From assembly GCA_947495795.1 (NCBI GenBank), contig CANMAI010000002.1, positions 1 through 64,000 on the forward strand: a DNA stretch of 64,000 bases. Reading direction: 5' to 3'. Within the stretch, counting starts at the first letter, position 1. Each line of letters starts with the position of its first letter. The DNA is from an uncultured Paracoccaceae bacterium. Its GTDB lineage: Bacteria > Pseudomonadota > Alphaproteobacteria > Rhodobacterales > Rhodobacteraceae. Shown piece by piece: positions 9,083 through 20,803 of this stretch. Made by a program: the position numbers and the translations under genes. Under the pieces are notes generated by a model. That model was not told the DNA's origin, made no database searches, and saw only the letters and a program-made list of their open reading frames with translations.

Positions 9083-9263
9083 GGGTAAGATCCTCTGGTT
9101 TATCTACGGTCTGACTATCAGACGCGTGGCAGGGCGCAAAGCTTGGTAGCAAAGTTGAGAAAACTGAAAGCGCGGCAGAACTGGCCTACCCAGTTCCCGC
9201 CATTGTGCGTTGCAACGCAATCCGTTAGCCATGTGTCAACTTGACGAGAAGAGGGCTTATTCG

Positions 9264-12707
<3,444 letters not shown>

Positions 12708-12816
12708 GTGTCTGAAACGCCTTTGACGCTCTCGCTTGCCGGTTTGTCCTGCATTTCACTTGCCGCCGAAGTTCCCAAAGTGATGCCTGTTGATAACGCA
12801 CGTCTTCATAGTGGCG

Positions 12817-13752
12817 CTATGGATTTAACTTGCTGGCCAATGGATGCCGATTGAGAACCAGTGCTTTCAGGCGTTCTTCGATAACATGAGTGTAGATTTC
12901 GGTGGTTGCCACGTTGGCGTGGCCCAGCAGCGTCTGGATGGCACGAAGATCAGCGCCATTGGCCAGAAGATGCGTTGCAAAGGCATGACGCAGTGTGTGG
13001 GGTGAAACCTCCGCCGGGTTGAGGCCCGCAGCGGCTGCGATGGATTTGACAAGACCATGAAACTGAACGCGGGTGAGATGGCCCTGCTTTGATCGGCTGG
13101 GGAAGAGATAGGGGCTGGAGGGGTGGCGCTTTTTGATGTGGGCCTCCTCTTCGGCCTGATCACGAATGGTAAGCCATGAGGCAAGCGCATCGCGTGCGGG
13201 ATCGGAGAGGGGCACCATGCGTTCGCGCCCACCCTTGCCCCGGATGAGGATCATCGCGGGATCACCGCGTGTCGCGGAAACCGGGAGACTCACCAGCTCC
13301 GTTACGCGAAGACCGGTGGCGTAGAGGAGTTCCATCAAACAGGTGTTCCGGGCACTTTCCGCACGGTTTCGGCCGGTTTGGGGCGCAGCCTGGAGCAGCT
13401 TTTCAACATCGGCTTCTGACATGGTTTTAGGAAGTCGTTGTGCGGGTTTGGGGCCTCTGATAAGGGCGGAAGGATCATCCCCGCGCCAGCCTTCGGTGAA
13501 AGCGAAGTGAAAGAGGCCTCTTATAGAGGACAGGCGACGGGCGCGTGTAGAGGGCTTCAAGCCCACCGCTTCAAGACCAATCAGATAGTCTTCAATGTCA
13601 GCGCGTGTAACGGTCTCGGAATTGAATTTCCGGCGCGTGCAATGCTCCATGAAGTGGGTGAGGTCCCGGTGATAGTTGAGCAACGTATTGTCTGCAGCGT
13701 CGCGTTCGGCGCGCAGTGCTTCAAGATAGGGCTGGATCCAGGCCGTGCTCAT
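12817..13752 (-). CDS. xerD: Tyrosine recombinase XerD
   Basis: 311 aa. N-terminal SAM-like core-binding domain (about 1-95) and catalytic domain with all key residues: Arg149 in YATGLRVTEL, Lys in IRGKGGRERMVPL, HTLRHAFATHLL (HxxR), LLGHANVATTEIYTHV containing the His and the nucleophile Tyr. It resolves chromosome dimers at dif with XerC and FtsK. The start is placed at ATG 13752, which overlaps the stop of the upstream gene as ATGA; the longer frame upstream has no homology. It is the third gene of a coupled operon. A single XerD-like protein with this neighbourhood is the chromosomal enzyme rather than an integrase. Confidence 0.92.
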   Translation of the reverse strand: MSTAWIQPYLEALRAERDAADNTLLNYHRDLTHFMEHCTRRKFNSETVTRADIEDYLIGLEAVGLKPSTRARRLSSIRGLFHFAFTEGWRGDDPSALIRGPKPAQRLPKTMSEADVEKLLQAAPQTGRNRAESARNTCLMELLYATGLRVTELVSLPVSATRGDPAMILIRGKGGRERMVPLSDPARDALASWLTIRDQAEEEAHIKKRHPSSPYLFPSRSKQGHLTRVQFHGLVKSIAAAAGLNPAEVSPHTLRHAFATHLLANGADLRAIQTLLGHANVATTEIYTHVIEERLKALVLNRHPLASKLNP

Positions 13753-15299
13753 GCCTCGGGGAGAAGAAGGAGCGTTTCCGTGGCGATGCGGCGTGCCCAA
13801 TCGGAGAGGCCAGCTTGACGAAGAAGGAAAAGGCCGGCCTCCAGATCGCCAGGGTCAATTTCCGCTCCCGCTTGCAGGAAGTTGAGGGCTGCGAGGATAC
13901 CTTCACCCGTATAACCCTCTTCAAGGCGAGCGGTGGAAAAGGCGCTGGTGGGATCAGGCGGATCGGGCCGGGTAAGGCCGCGCGCAGCCGCGCGTTTGAG
14001 AGGGGACAAAGCCTCGCTTTCCGGGAACGCGGTACCGGGTTGGGTGATGGCGCGGAAAAACTGCTCTACCGGGTCGTTGGTGTTGGCAAGCATCGCATTT
14101 GCTGCCGTGTAGTTTCCCGCGAGAAGCAGAAGGGCGGAGACATGTTCTCGGGCGTTGGCTGGAAGTGCGTCTTTGGGCAGGAGGGCCAGTTCCGGCGCAT
14201 ACTGCTGTGCCAGGGTAGTGCGAAGGTTGATACGCGCGAAGAGTTCATCGGCTGCGATGATGGCCCGACCGAGTTCTGAGAGATCTTCGGCGGCGATGGC
14301 TTTATCCAACGCCTGCACGGCAGCGGCATGATCCCAGATACCACCGGAAGAAGCGGGTTTGCCAGCGCGGTAGGCGGCGAACAAAATGCCGGACGGAATG
14401 GCTCCTTTGCGGGCAAGGCGCTCCCCAGCCTCAATGCGCGCGCGGATCGGCTGATGGCTGGGAAGATCGAGATGGTAGAAGGCGAGCGGAAGGCGGCCTT
14501 CCGGCCTGGGAAGCGCCACGGCATCACGGATCACGAAATCCAAGGTCGTGAGTGGGTCCGGCTCTGGCGGAGCGGGTTCATCCTCAAAAAGCTGCGGATC
14601 CAGAAAGCGAAACAGGATATCGGCTTCCACAGTTGGAATATCGCCAGTTTGTTCGCCGGTGGAGAGGGTGAGTGCAGCCGCGTTCCAGTCACCGCTTCGG
14701 GCAAGACAAAAGATGCGGGCCGGGAGCGTGGGGGAAAGGGCGGGCGATTGCGAGAGAGTTTCACAGACAGGTTCTGAACGATCTGTCAGGAGACCGATGT
14801 CAAATGCCCTGCGGAAAAGCTCCGGATCGGTAATGCCCGCAGCTTCGATAAGGGCTTCGGCCTGTTCAAGGTGGCCCGTCTCCAGCAATCGATCAATCCG
14901 GGCTAGGAGGACAGCGTTGGTGCCTGAGGCGCCGAGAGGCGGAGTAACTTCTGCCAAAAGGAGCGCATTGAAGAGGGCGCGGGTGCTGGGAACACCCGTT
15001 CCGGGATGATCAGCGAGTAGGCTGCGGACGCGTAAGGCAGATGTGCGGCCCCAAAGGTTGGCAGGCAGGCCGGTTTGCGCTGTCTTCAGAAGGCCCACAC
15101 CGTCACGAGAGGGGGCATCAAGTGTGGTGACGACAATCTCGGACCGTGGGTTCGCAAGGCCGGTAAGCTGTGGCTCAGGCTGTACCGATTCCGTTATGGT
15201 GGGCGCATTGAGGCTTTCGGAAAGCCATGGAATAGCGCTGCGCGGTTGCTCCGCCACTGCGGGAGCAGCCAGTGCCAGAAGGGCAATGATGCGGATCAT
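13749..15299 (-). CDS. Exported helical protein upstream of xerD, unknown function
   Basis: 516 aa. A short signal peptide (MIRIIALLALAAPAVAEQ) is followed by about 500 residues rich in Ala, Leu and Glu. The pattern suggests a superhelical or TPR-like fold, but I cannot point to a named motif. Two Cys-bearing segments (EPVCETLSQ, ARIFCLAR) lie near the middle. It is flanked by ATGA overlaps on both sides, so it is translated together with the 44-aa membrane protein and XerD. I recall this arrangement from Roseobacter-type genomes, but no function has been assigned that I know of. Confidence 0.7.
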   Translation of the reverse strand: MIRIIALLALAAPAVAEQPRSAIPWLSESLNAPTITESVQPEPQLTGLANPRSEIVVTTLDAPSRDGVGLLKTAQTGLPANLWGRTSALRVRSLLADHPGTGVPSTRALFNALLLAEVTPPLGASGTNAVLLARIDRLLETGHLEQAEALIEAAGITDPELFRRAFDIGLLTDRSEPVCETLSQSPALSPTLPARIFCLARSGDWNAAALTLSTGEQTGDIPTVEADILFRFLDPQLFEDEPAPPEPDPLTTLDFVIRDAVALPRPEGRLPLAFYHLDLPSHQPIRARIEAGERLARKGAIPSGILFAAYRAGKPASSGGIWDHAAAVQALDKAIAAEDLSELGRAIIAADELFARINLRTTLAQQYAPELALLPKDALPANAREHVSALLLLAGNYTAANAMLANTNDPVEQFFRAITQPGTAFPESEALSPLKRAAARGLTRPDPPDPTSAFSTARLEEGYTGEGILAALNFLQAGAEIDPGDLEAGLFLLRQAGLSDWARRIATETLLLLPEA

Positions 15300-15430
15300 T
15301 CAGAAGGTGGTGTCACGTCAATGATCACCTCCCTTTTGGGCGGTTCGAGGTCGGACACAAGCGCGTAGCCCGCGATACCGACTGCGGCCACAAGACCGAG
15401 ATAGAGGAGATACTTGATCAATCGTCCCAA
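15296..15430 (-). CDS. Small single-pass membrane protein (44 aa)
   Basis: Reading from TTG 15430 gives MGRLIKYLLYLGLVAAVGIA, then GYALVSDLEPPKREV and a short acidic tail to TGA 15296. One transmembrane helix spans residues 5-25 with a short Pro/Glu-rich tail outside. GAGG sits a few bases before the TTG, and the stop overlaps the next ATG as ATGA, which supports real translation. It heads the operon with the 516-aa exported protein and xerD. Function unknown. It is too short for usual ORF cut-offs. Confidence 0.7.
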   Translation of the reverse strand: MGRLIKYLLYLGLVAAVGIAGYALVSDLEPPKREVIIDVTPPSE

Positions 15431-15556
15431 ATTGCCTCACCTCGCGGCTTTTGTGCTTCGGTTCAGATGCCGAAGGCCTTTCATTAGCTCGATTGCTCTG
15501 GAACTTAACGCCGCAATCAGTCTACATCAATCTAAGAGAGGGAAAAGAGCAGAAAA

Positions 15557-16162
15557 ATGCCACAGGCGGCTGATCCGAAGCTGGTACCCAAGTATACGCT
15601 GCGCCTGACGCGGCCGCTGGTTTTGGTTGGGCTGATGGGAGCTGGAAAAACAAGTGTTGGCAGGCGATTGGCAGACTTTCTGAAAGTCCCTTTCCAGGAC
15701 TCGGATGTGGAGATCGAAGCCGCGGCGGGATTGGAAGTACGTGAGATATTCGAACGCTTTGGCGAGGCCTATTTTCGTGATGGCGAGCGGCGCGTGATAG
15801 CGCGCCTTCTGGGAGAGGCACCGGGTGTTCTGGCGACGGGCGGCGGCGCTTTTGTGAGCGCCGATATCCGGGAAATGGTGGCAGATGCAGGACTTTCCGT
15901 CTGGCTTGATGCGGATCTGGAGACGCTCTGGAGCCGGGTGAAAGACAGGCCCTCACGGCCGCTACTGCAGCGGCCGGATGCAAAGAGCGTTCTGGCCGGA
16001 CTGCTGGAGACACGCCGCACCGCCTACAGCGAGGCGGCGGTGCGGGTCGTTTCCGAGCGGGATTTGAGCCATGAGGTGATGGTGCGGCGTATTCTTGAAG
16101 CTATCGTCGCCTATGATCGGGCGCATCCCGATCAGGCGGCGACGTTGCAAAAGGTGGAGTAA
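15557..16162 (+). CDS. aroK: Shikimate kinase
   Basis: 201 aa. P-loop LMGAGKTSVGRRLA at about 28-42, Asp of the shikimate site in FQDSDVEIE, GGGAFV loop and the lid/RxxRP segment KDRPSRPLLQ. It phosphorylates shikimate at the 3-hydroxyl in aromatic amino acid synthesis. The N-terminus carries about 20 extra residues ahead of the kinase fold, usual in Rhodobacteraceae. It is followed without a gap by aroB (TAA then ATG), so the two are one operon. It diverges from the xerD operon. Confidence 0.93.
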   Translation: MPQAADPKLVPKYTLRLTRPLVLVGLMGAGKTSVGRRLADFLKVPFQDSDVEIEAAAGLEVREIFERFGEAYFRDGERRVIARLLGEAPGVLATGGGAFVSADIREMVADAGLSVWLDADLETLWSRVKDRPSRPLLQRPDAKSVLAGLLETRRTAYSEAAVRVVSERDLSHEVMVRRILEAIVAYDRAHPDQAATLQKVE

Positions 16163-17278
16163 ATGCGCGAGTGTGTGAAAGTTGCCCTGCCGGGCAGAGA
16201 CTATCGGATCGAGATTGGCAGCGGACTATTGGGCGAAGCCGGTGCTGAAATTGCGCCTCTGCTTCGGCGGAAGAAGGTATTTATCGTTACGGATGAGACC
16301 GTCTCGGATCTGCATCTAGGTGATTTGCGGGCCGGATTGGCGGCGGAGGGCATTGTGGATGTCGTGCTGGTTCTACCACCCGGCGAGAGTTCAAAATGCT
16401 GGGGCATGCTGGAAAGAGTGGTGGAGTGGTTGATTGCCGAGCGCGCGGAGCGCGATGATATACTGGTGGCCTTTGGTGGCGGCGTAATTGGTGATTTGGC
16501 CGGGTTTGCCGCCGCGGTGGTGCGCCGGGGCATTGATTTTGTGCAAGTACCCACAAGCCTGCTGGCGCAGGTGGACAGCTCCGTTGGTGGTAAAACGGGG
16601 ATTAACTCACCATTGGGAAAGAACCTGGTGGGAGCGTTTCATCAGCCGAAGCTGGTGCTGGCAGATACGGACGTTTTGGGTACGCTAAGCGATCGGGAGT
16701 TTCGCTCCGGTTACGGCGAGGTTGTAAAATACGGGTTATTGGGGGATGCGAAATTTTTTGAGTGGCTTGAAGGTGTTGGTCCTTCCCTCGCCCACAATCC
16801 GGCAGCGCTCATTCGTGCGGTAAGGCGCTCTTGCGAGATGAAGGCCGAGATTGTGGCGCGGGATGAGAAAGAGCACGGTGACCGTGCGCTTCTGAACCTT
16901 GGGCATACGTTCGGGCATGCCCTGGAGGCGGCGACGGGCTATTCAGAGCGTTTGCTACACGGCGAGGGCGTGGCCGTTGGTCTGGCCCTGGCCTTTGAGA
17001 TTTCGCAACGCTTGGGGCTGTGTGCGCAGGAAGCGCCGAGCCGGGTTCGAGCGCATCTCGACGCCATGGGTATGATGAAGGATTTGGCTGACATACCGGG
17101 CGAGTTACCGGATGCAGATAGCCTGATCGCATTGATGGCGCAGGACAAGAAGGTTCAGGCGGGGGCCATCACCTTTATTCTCGCGCATGGTATCGGTGAG
17201 GCCTTTGTGGCTCGGGATGTGGAGATGAGTGTGGTTCGCGCCGTCCTTGGCGATGCTCTTGCTACGAACCGGCATTGA
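16163..17278 (+). CDS. aroB: 3-Dehydroquinate synthase
   Basis: 371 aa. NAD-binding GGGVIGDLAGFAAA, PTSLLAQVDSSVGGKTGIN and the metal-binding HxxxH region around LLNLGHTFGHALEA and HGEGVAVG identify AroB, which cyclises DAHP to 3-dehydroquinate. It begins on the base after the aroK stop and completes the aroKB pair. The length is normal. No terminator is evident in the 160 bp before the convergent transporter gene. Confidence 0.95.
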   Translation: MRECVKVALPGRDYRIEIGSGLLGEAGAEIAPLLRRKKVFIVTDETVSDLHLGDLRAGLAAEGIVDVVLVLPPGESSKCWGMLERVVEWLIAERAERDDILVAFGGGVIGDLAGFAAAVVRRGIDFVQVPTSLLAQVDSSVGGKTGINSPLGKNLVGAFHQPKLVLADTDVLGTLSDREFRSGYGEVVKYGLLGDAKFFEWLEGVGPSLAHNPAALIRAVRRSCEMKAEIVARDEKEHGDRALLNLGHTFGHALEAATGYSERLLHGEGVAVGLALAFEISQRLGLCAQEAPSRVRAHLDAMGMMKDLADIPGELPDADSLIALMAQDKKVQAGAITFILAHGIGEAFVARDVEMSVVRAVLGDALATNRH

Positions 17279-17439
17279 GCGGGAGTGTAGGTTCAACTGG
17301 TGTCAAATGAGGCTGACGCGCCGGCCCTCTTTCCTCTGCTTTTTGCCGAAGGTATGAAGGGAGGCCGACGCTCGAAACAGCTGTTTGAGGTGTCTTCGAA
17401 GCAGCTTTTTTGACCGTTGTGCGATCAAGTAGGAACTGC

Positions 17440-18327
17440 TCATAGCTGTCTCCTTGCGGAGAGTATGCCCGACGCGAGAAGGACACCTGTCGCAACGACC
17501 GCTATTCCCATTGCCTTGATCCATCCGATTGGCTCCGCCAGCAGCGCCCAGCCTCCCAAAGCGGCAAGGATCGGAACCAGGGCGGCAAAGGCAGCTGTGC
17601 GTGAGGGGCCCAGATTATGGATGGCGTAGAAGTATGTAAAGCTTGCAACGAAGCCTGACAGCACGCCCTGAAAGATGATCTGGGTGGCGATTGTGGTTTG
17701 CGAAATACCTTCGAAGCTTATGCCGGTAAAGAAGGCGATCGTGCCGAAACCTATTGTGGACCAAAGGCAAAGGAGGGCCGCGCCATCCGATGCTTTCATG
17801 CCCGATTGGCGGAAGAGGATCGTGTAGATCGCCCAACTGATAGAGGCTGCCGTGAAGGAAAGGTGGCCGAGCCAAACGTCGTCGCCTCGCTGTACAAGAG
17901 CTGACCATCCACCGACGGCGAGCGCGCCAAGGATAATGAGCACAAAACCTGCAATTCGGAGTTTCGTGAAACGCTCGCCGAGAAAAATGGCCGAGAGAAG
18001 GGCAACATAGACCGGTAGCATTGAGGGTGTGAAAACCCCGCTATCGGCGACAGGCGCACGTTGAAGACCCCAAGCCAGAAAGCAGATAAAGGCGATGCCG
18101 CCAAAGGCCGGAATGAGGATAACTTCCTTGATCCCGGCGCCTGGTGGGACAATGCCGCGCTTTGCTAGAAGTGGCAGGAAGAATATAGCGCCTGTGCCAA
18201 AGCGGATAAGACCAACTTCGACAATGCCGAGCCGCTCCGTCATCGCAGCTCGGGTAACCACCAGAAAGGACGCCCAGATCACAACGGTAAGTGCAATTGC
18301 AGCCCAGGCCAATGCGGGAACTTTCAT
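17440..18327 (-). CDS. DMT-superfamily (EamA) transporter
   Basis: 295 aa with about ten hydrophobic segments and two EamA repeats, e.g. ALTVVIWASFLVVTRAAM near the N-terminus and FTYFYAIHNLGPSRTAAFA in the second repeat. It is a drug/metabolite-type permease in the inner membrane; the substrate cannot be told. The open frame extends upstream to 18795, but the sequence before MKVPALAW is not membrane-like; ATG 18327 starts the first helix, though no strong Shine-Dalgarno precedes it. Convergent with aroB. Confidence 0.8.
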   Translation of the reverse strand: MKVPALAWAAIALTVVIWASFLVVTRAAMTERLGIVEVGLIRFGTGAIFFLPLLAKRGIVPPGAGIKEVILIPAFGGIAFICFLAWGLQRAPVADSGVFTPSMLPVYVALLSAIFLGERFTKLRIAGFVLIILGALAVGGWSALVQRGDDVWLGHLSFTAASISWAIYTILFRQSGMKASDGAALLCLWSTIGFGTIAFFTGISFEGISQTTIATQIIFQGVLSGFVASFTYFYAIHNLGPSRTAAFAALVPILAALGGWALLAEPIGWIKAMGIAVVATGVLLASGILSARRQL

Positions 18328-19013
18328 GGATAGTGCGATTTGTAAGGCAAAGGGGCGGCATTTGGTTGGTTGGTTGGCCCATTGCCGACCTGTTTTCGAA
18401 GAATATCTGCTCCGACATCGGCCTCGCTGAAGACAGGGGATACGACATCGATTGCAACTGCGCCGATCATCATTGTATTCCGGTGATGGTTGTTTTCCTA
18501 TGAGGTTAGATGTGAGCCACTTGAGATGCAATTGCTGGTCAGCCATGCCGGACAAGAAGTTGGCGGGCGATCTTCTGGGGCCTGATGCGATGGGCTTGAT
18601 TGCTACAGCGTGATCTTGAGTAAGCTGCTCCGAATTGCCGACGGAAAATGAGATCCAACAAGTGTAAATGGCCTCTTCTGGGGTTAGGTTGTCCAGTCCA
18701 AATTCGGCAGCCGATTCCTCAGGAACATTCGAGCTCGTCTGGATGGCAGCACACTTTGTAACAAAAGCGCCCGTCTCGGACACTCGCAAATTCACCGCGT
18801 AGATTCATCGCGCCAGCGCCAAACTGGCATAGGAAACAACGTTCGGCGGAAATGCCGTAGGCGTGGAGCTCTTGCATCGCCGTAACCGTAGTCTTCTGGC
18901 TCAATCAATGGGTCCTGACCCTGGCAGTATTCCGCAATTTTTTCCACTAGCCCTAATGAGGGCACGGCGACAACTGGCTACCAGGAGCGGATCTAAAGAG
19001 GTGCAGTTGCAAT
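18328..19013. other. Stretch without a confident gene upstream of zur
   Basis: About 690 bp. On the minus strand two open pieces in different frames (18719-18904 and roughly 18430-18790) have protein-like composition, including LTPEEAIYTCWISFSVGNSE and a Cys-rich piece CFLCQFGAGAMNLRG. They could be the remains of one frameshifted gene. I do not recognise the family and do not call a CDS. Confidence 0.3.
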
Positions 19014-19035
19014 TTGTCATTTTATAAAATAACAA
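19014..19035. promoter_or_regulatory. Putative Zur box (near-perfect palindrome)
   Basis: A 22-bp inverted repeat, half-sites TTGTCATTTTA and TAAAATAACAA, has only one mismatched pair. It lies 29 bp before the Zur start codon. The AT-rich TGT(T/C)AT..AT(A/G)ACA form resembles alphaproteobacterial Zur/Fur-family operators. It suggests zinc-dependent autorepression of zur and the zrg operon. Confidence 0.7.
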
Positions 19036-19064
19036 ACTGTTCAGCGAAAATTTGGGTAATCTCG

Positions 19065-19451
19065 ATGCGAAAGCAAGCAGCAATACGACAGTCTGATGTC
19101 TTGGGTGTCCTAAATGAACACGATAAACCTATGACAGCGTATGCAATCCTCGATCAGATGAAGCACGACGAGCCCGATCTTGCAGCCCCGACTGTCTACC
19201 GCGCTCTTGCAGCGCTTACAGAACAGGGGCGCGCTCACAAGCTAGAATCGATTAAGGCTTTCGTTCCATGCCGCTGCAATCATGATGCTGCCGTTCCGGT
19301 TCTGGCAATCTGCAACGATTGCGGTGCCGTCGAGGAACACGACGGAACCTGTTTGCACACCGAACTGTCTGCGATTTCCGTACGCTCTTCTTTCACTGCA
19401 TCCCGCCACATCGTTGAAATCCACGGACGATGCCAAGGCTGCTCCACTTAA
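19065..19451 (+). CDS. zur: Zinc uptake regulator Zur (Fur family)
   Basis: 128 aa. N-terminal winged helix (DVLGVLNEHDKPMTAYAILD, APTVYRALAALTEQGR) and C-terminal metal/dimer domain with the structural zinc cysteines Cys83-x2-Cys86 and Cys123-x2-Cys126, plus His-rich sensory positions. The Val-Pro-Cys-Arg-Cys-Asn-His segment (67-73) could add a regulatory site. The start is ATG 19065; a longer frame from 19014 would run through the operator palindrome and is rejected. Placement directly ahead of a zinc-type operon and the palindrome upstream favour Zur over Fur, Mur or PerR. It represses uptake genes when zinc is plentiful. Confidence 0.85.
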   Translation: MRKQAAIRQSDVLGVLNEHDKPMTAYAILDQMKHDEPDLAAPTVYRALAALTEQGRAHKLESIKAFVPCRCNHDAAVPVLAICNDCGAVEEHDGTCLHTELSAISVRSSFTASRHIVEIHGRCQGCST

Positions 19452-19484
19452 ACCCCTTCTCATCTGCTTCAAAGGATTGCTCAT

Positions 19485-20087
19485 ATGAAGTTGCTCCCAT
19501 GTCTCGCCCTCTCAGTTCTCGCTGCTTCACATATTTTTGCTGATGAAAACCGCCAGCTTGACGCCCATGAACATGGTGTGGGTCAGTTGGATATAGCATT
19601 CGAAGGACAGCGGATTGCGATGGAGTTGCATGCGCCCGGTGCGGATATCGTGGGTTTTGAGTATGTGGCGGAAAGCGCCGAGGATCGGGCCGCTGTGGAT
19701 GCTGCGGTGGCAACGCTGGCGCGACCGTTGGATTTGTTTGTGTTGGCCGATGCTGCAGGCTGCAGCGTTGTGCAAGCTAGCGCGGAGTTGGAAAGCGAAG
19801 CTGGCCATGGCGACCATCACGAGGATCATGGTGATGAACATGAGGAGGGGAAGCATGACCAGGGCGATCACGTCGCGCACGAAAGTGACGGAGACCACAC
19901 GGAGTTTCATGCGGAATATCTGTTGAATTGTGCCGATCCTAGCGCTGTGGCAGTTATCACATTTGCTTATTTTGACGTTTTCCCAAATGCGCTAGAAGTG
20001 GAGGTGCAAGTCATTTCTGATACGGGTGCAACGTCGTTTGAAGTGGAGCGAGACGCGCCCGTACTTGATCTGCGTGGCATGTTCTAG
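19485..20087 (+). CDS. zrgA: ZrgA-type DUF2796 zinc-binding periplasmic protein
   Basis: 200 aa. Signal peptide MKLLPCLALSVLAASHIFA, then the DUF2796 signature DAHEHGVGQLDIAFEG and MELHAPGADIVGFEY. At about 105-145 is a dense His/Asp/Glu stretch (GHGDHHEDHGDEHEEGKH and following) expected to bind several zinc ions. The C-terminal half resumes the fold (EYLLNCADPSAVAVITFAYFDVFPNALEVEV). In Vibrio cholerae the related ZrgA belongs to the Zur-controlled zrgABCDE system. Here it is 33 bp after zur and heads four further zrg-like genes. It probably collects periplasmic zinc for the adjacent ABC machinery. Confidence 0.82.
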   Translation: MKLLPCLALSVLAASHIFADENRQLDAHEHGVGQLDIAFEGQRIAMELHAPGADIVGFEYVAESAEDRAAVDAAVATLARPLDLFVLADAAGCSVVQASAELESEAGHGDHHEDHGDEHEEGKHDQGDHVAHESDGDHTEFHAEYLLNCADPSAVAVITFAYFDVFPNALEVEVQVISDTGATSFEVERDAPVLDLRGMF

Positions 20088-20101
20088 ATCGGTCTCATCC
20101 T

Positions 20102-20803
20102 GTGCCTAACAATGCCCCAATACTGCAACTCGATGATGTTCAATTTTGTTGGCCAGGGGGAGCGTCCTTTGGCTTGCATGTGCCAGAATTGGTGCTTGCC
20201 GCAGCAGAAACGGTTTTACTGCTTGGCGAAAGTGGATCGGGTAAGTCGACGTTACTGTCATTGATCTGCGGTACGATTGCCGCACAATCCGGCAGTGTTT
20301 CGGTTGCGGGTGTGAACATTGCGTCGCTGTCTCCAGGCAAGCGTGATCGATTTCGGGCGGAGAAAATTGGTCTGATTTTCCAACAGTTTAATCTTTTGCC
20401 CTTTGCAAGGGTGCAGGACAACATCTTATTGCCGTTGCAGTTTGCACCGGAGCGGCGCAAGCGCGTGAAAGACCCGCCTGCTGAGGCAAAGAGATTGTGC
20501 ATCGGCCTGGGTTTGCCGGAAAACGTTATGGCATCACGAGCTGGCAGGCTCAGTGTGGGACAGCAGCAGCGTGTGGCAGCAGCGCGGGCTCTGATTGGCA
20601 CACCCGCTCTGATTATCGCCGATGAGCCGACGTCATCGCTTGATGCAGCCACGCAGACAACGTTTCTCGATCTCCTCTTCGCGCAATCGCGTGCAAATAA
20701 CACGACGCTTTTGATGGTCAGCCATGACACGCGACTTTCGGGACAGTTCGACCGGGTGATACACATGGCCGATATTGCTAAAACCGTGCGAGAGGTTGCA
20801 TGA
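20102..20803 (+). CDS. zrgB: ABC transporter ATPase of the zrg operon
   Basis: 233 aa of the MacB/LolD-type ATPase group: Walker [14 protein letters not shown]-loop IFQQFNLLPFAR, signature LSVGQQQRVAAARAL, Walker B ALIIADEPTSSLD and H-loop VSHD. The start is GTG 20102, 14 bp after zrgA; no other start fits as well. The stop overlaps the permease ATG as ATGA. With an FtsX-type permease it is more likely to power a mechanotransmission-type process in the envelope than classic substrate import; the substrate is inferred as zinc only from context. Confidence 0.85.
   Translation: MPNNAPILQLDDVQFCWPGGASFGLHVPELVLAAAETVLLLGESGSGKSTLLSLICGTIAAQSGSVSVAGVNIASLSPGKRDRFRAEKIGLIFQQFNLLPFARVQDNILLPLQFAPERRKRVKDPPAEAKRLCIGLGLPENVMASRAGRLSVGQQQRVAAARALIGTPALIIADEPTSSLDAATQTTFLDLLFAQSRANNTTLLMVSHDTRLSGQFDRVIHMADIAKTVREVA

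Noticed and set aside
18719-18904. 61-aa Cys-containing minus-strand frame upstream of zur
   Set aside because: It looks protein-like but is broken and I cannot name a family; reported only as an unassigned stretch.
19014-19064. Longer Zur start at 19014
   Set aside because: The extra codons run through the operator palindrome and are not protein-like; ATG 19065 begins the winged-helix domain.
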